Source: Sistotremastrum niveocremeum HHB9708
Lineage: Eukaryota > Basidiomycota > Agaricomycetes > Sistotremastrales > Sistotremastraceae
Reading direction: 5' to 3'
Assembly: GCA_001630475.1 (NCBI GenBank)
Contig: KV419410.1
Span: 581,955 to 645,954 of the forward strand
Length of the DNA stretch: 64,000 nt
Shown here: positions 61,779 to 64,000 of the stretch, piece after piece
Layout: each line of letters opens with the position of its first letter
Numbering within the stretch: position 1 is the first letter of the stretch
Made by a program: the position numbers and the translations under genes
Notes under the pieces: generated by a model
The model's input: only the letters and a program-made list of their open reading frames with translations
Told to the model about the DNA's origin: nothing
Databases searched by the model: none

Positions 61779-61988
61779 CATCTGAGTATTGGTCCAGTAT
61801 TAGATTGTGGGTTGTTTATCAGATAGATCAGTCTTTGCATGTTGTGCCATCACGTCATTTATACCACAGCATTATGTATTATTCACACCATTCATTCATC
61901 AATGTAGCTCTGGATCTCTTTTGTGCAACACGCTGATATGCCCCTGTCGTGCAGAGAGTGAGTCATTGTGTGCTTGAATTTCAAGTCT

Positions 61989-61996
61989 GTTTGTCA
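61989..61996. repeat. Target-site duplication, outer element, left copy
   Basis: GTTTGTCA, identical to 63267-63274, directly abutting the TAGTG end of the outer element. Confidence 0.85.
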
Positions 61997-62545
61997 TAGT
62001 GTTGCAAAACCGGATATTTAATATCGCAAAATATTGCATATCATATCATATCATATCGCAAAGTGATATGATATGTGATATCAATATTCTGATTTTGGAG
62101 GTGATCATGATATGATAATATCACCCTTCCCAGAATTTGCAATATCACAAAATATCGATCAAAACTGATAAAAACTGAGGTCATTTTGGGGTCATCTGGG
62201 GTCAATTTTGGGGTCAATTTGGGGTATCTGGGGCTCAATATCTCAGTATATATCACCTTCCAAGTGATATATAGCCTCCTATATGTTATAATACTGTGAT
62301 ATCCCTCATATATAGGTGAGTTCCCACCCTCTGGGGACCAGATGTCACCCATGTCACCCTCCGTCACCCTCCATCACAGGTCCCACAGGTGCTGAACCTT
62401 CCCATGAGGTCATCATTCATTCACAGATATCACTGGGGACTGTATGTAGAGGTTGATATAGCACCACAGTACCATGATATCATGATATACTGGAGGGTAT
62501 ATGTAGATTACAGAAGGTTATGAGAAAAAATTGCAATTTAAACTG

Positions 62546-62553
62546 ATAAAAAC
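62546..62553. repeat. Target-site duplication, inner element, left copy
   Basis: ATAAAAAC, identical to 63060-63067, adjacent to the TAGAG end of the inner element. Confidence 0.85.
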
Positions 62554-63059
62554 TAGAGTTCCAAAGTCCAGTCACGACTGGACTTTTTCCAAAATTCCTC
62601 GTGACTGGCAACTGCGACCGGTTGCCAAATTCCAAATTTGCTGTGACTGGCAACTGCAACTGCAGTTGCGGTCTGGCAACCAGTCATCAAATGACCAGTC
62701 ACGACCAGTTGCCTGCCCTATAAATGTAATATTTGAATGATTAATATATTGTTTTACCCTCTTATATATAGTCTATTGGTGTCTATTGATCATATATATA
62801 CTGTATATATATCATATACCATGAATACATGACCATACATGAGGAAAATACCACTACATTACCCTCTGAGCACCCTGTTTGGGGACCCTTAAGGGTCTTC
62901 CCTGAGTATCGGTCGCAACCGTGGTCACGACTGGTCATGACTGCGGTTGCCGGTTGCCTGATTTTCAGAAACCGAGGCAACCGGCAACTGCAGTCCAGTC
63001 GCGACTTCGGTCCGGTTGCCCAATACGACCAGTCACATGGACTGGACCTTGGAACTCTA
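62554..63059. mobile_element. Nested hAT-like MITE (inner, 506 bp)
   Basis: Left end TAGAGTTCCAAAGTCCAGTC (62554-62573) and right end, read inward, TAGAGTTCCAAGGTCCAGTC (63040-63059) form a 20-bp terminal inverted repeat with one mismatch. It is flanked by a perfect 8-bp duplication ATAAAAAC at 62546-62553 and 63060-63067. The interior is unlike the AT-rich outer element: subterminal palindromes built from GACTGGCAACTGC and GGTTGCC units. It has no coding capacity. The TAGAG ends and 8-bp duplication again fit hAT. Confidence 0.88.
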
Positions 63060-63067
63060 ATAAAAAC
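63060..63067. repeat. Target-site duplication, inner element, right copy
   Basis: ATAAAAAC, identical to 62546-62553, directly after the CTCTA end of the inner element. Confidence 0.85.
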
Positions 63068-63266
63068 TGATATCAAACTGATTTAAATCGCACAAGTGAT
63101 AAAAATCAATTTAAATCGATGCGATATTTTGATTTTGAAAACAAAATATCGATATCGCGATATCGATATGATATTTCCGAGATATTGGGATTCGCGATAT
63201 CGATCATGATATCGATATTCCAAAATTTGGTGAAAATATCATATCATATCATATTTCACATCACTA

Positions 63267-63274
63267 GTTTGTCA
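63267..63274. repeat. Target-site duplication, outer element, right copy
   Basis: GTTTGTCA, identical to 61989-61996, directly after the CACTA end of the outer element. Confidence 0.85.
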
Positions 63275-64000
63275 AGATTGTACCAATGCTAAATTGTTAC
63301 AAATTGGGGGGGGTAATGGACTACAAAAGCACTGACAATGTCTGCCAGGATGATTATCTGTGGTATTATTCACTGGGATATTCATGGGATGATGATTCTG
63401 CAAAAATTTTGAGCATTTCTGTGATTTAATTAGTATCCAGGCTTTCTGTATTGGGGCACAATCCATTCAATTTCCATTGTGCTGCTCACTGCTCAGGGAC
63501 ATATGGGTGTCATTAGAAAATTTTCAAGGAGAATCCACATGTGATGTCACTGGAGACAAAGAACACCAAGAAAAGGAAAAAAAAAACCATATATACTTGC
63601 CAGAAGCTGATTTTTGAAGAGAATTCAGTGGTTACTACCATTTCATGTGATTCTGAGGATCACTGGCAGGGTTCATGGTCAGGGGTATTTAGCATATATG
63701 TGCCCTTTAGCTGCCTATGTGCCAGTACAGCACCAACCATACCAGCAGACTGAGCAGAGGAGCAGAAACAAGGCTCTACAGCCTCAAAAAAATAAGAATA
63801 TGAAAATAATACCACTGGCACTCAGTCTGGCAGGCATAGAAATGACCATGTCAGGCATATTGGGATGTGTGGAAAATTTTCTAACAGATATGTACTGTTT
63901 ATGATACATTTATGACCATATATTCATTGTATATTGTATTATATACTGTTATTCAGGCTAAAAAGTAATAGAGAATTGATTAATGGTTTAGACCAGTTGT
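63275..64000. other. AT-rich flank without recognised gene
   Basis: About 725 bp of AT-rich sequence right of the nested elements, with a seven-base G run near 63306. Short frames (plus strand 63541-63753 and 63614-63904) have no recognisable domain and no splice partners. It may be more repeat or decayed DNA, or the edge of a gene beyond the window. Confidence 0.5.

Larger units (their letters stand above)
61997..63266. mobile_element. Non-autonomous hAT-like element (outer, 1270 bp)
   Basis: Bounded by TAGTGTTGCAAAA at the left and, reading inward from the right end, TAGTGATGTGAAA (10 of 13 positions equal). It is flanked by a perfect 8-bp direct repeat GTTTGTCA at 61989-61996 and 63267-63274. 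An 8-bp duplication and ends of the form TAGNG fit the hAT superfamily (end consensus YARNG). Both subterminal regions carry clustered GATATC/ATATCAT motifs in inverted arrangement. No transposase frame is present. A second element is inserted inside it; without that and its target duplication this one is about 756 bp. Confidence 0.85.

Overview
This 64-kb window looks like nuclear DNA of a filamentous basidiomycete, most likely an agaricomycete mushroom. Genes are packed on both strands and cut by many very short introns (mostly 45-60 nt, GT-AG, with a few GC-AG). The protein set is fungal: TERT, Kog1, Pho88, a copper-fist factor, Rsr1-like GTPase, LAMMER kinase, Slm1-like PH protein. No tRNA, rRNA, CRISPR array or bacterial operon was seen. 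I re-read the coding exons by hand. Almost every gene model closes in frame with recognisable splice sites, and exon coordinates are given in each entry.

Layout. 0-9 kb: 5'-truncated SLM1-like gene, ATP synthase subunit g, PHO88/SND3, IWS1, a Ca3427-like binding-protein-fold gene, a coiled-coil protein, glutathione peroxidase. 9.4-13.9 kb: a complete 23-exon telomerase reverse transcriptase ending only 75-177 nt upstream of the peroxidase start. 14.6-28.3 kb: eIF4B, SR-type cyclophilin, RSR1-like GTPase, DBP2 helicase with one outsized intron, an orphan, an alpha/beta hydrolase, UBA4, and an orphan with two PCNA-box-like motifs. 28.6-42.5 kb: Hsp20-like protein, AIG2-like protein, a DDT/WHIM/PHD chromatin protein, mitoribosomal mL40, KOG1/raptor, UBX-domain protein. 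42.8-61.8 kb: copper-fist regulator, a membrane orphan, SARAF, an OPT/YSL-like transporter, cytosolic MetRS, MFS transporter, MED19, CS-domain membrane protein, CTU2/NCS2, LAMMER kinase. 61.8-64 kb: AT-rich DNA holding two nested non-autonomous hAT-like transposons, each with a perfect 8-bp target duplication.

How the genes relate. Most are housekeeping and are not a cluster. Some pathway pairs fall together: UBA4 and CTU2 (both act in Urm1-dependent tRNA thiolation), SLM1 and KOG1 (TOR signalling), TIF3 and MetRS (translation), IWS1, MED19 and the DDT/PHD protein (transcription/chromatin), and the copper-fist factor 2 kb from an OPT/YSL-like transporter with a Cys-rich tail. I infer chance for most of these.

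The most notable observations are the nested hAT-like elements, the 577-nt DBP2 intron at the place where yeast DBP2 carries its long autoregulatory intron, 8-nt microexons and a GC-AG intron in MetRS, several genes whose start codon sits alone in a tiny first exon, a possible dual-targeted peroxidase, and an RSR1-like GTPase with an altered guanine-specificity motif. I did not find anything that clearly amounts to an undescribed multi-gene system.
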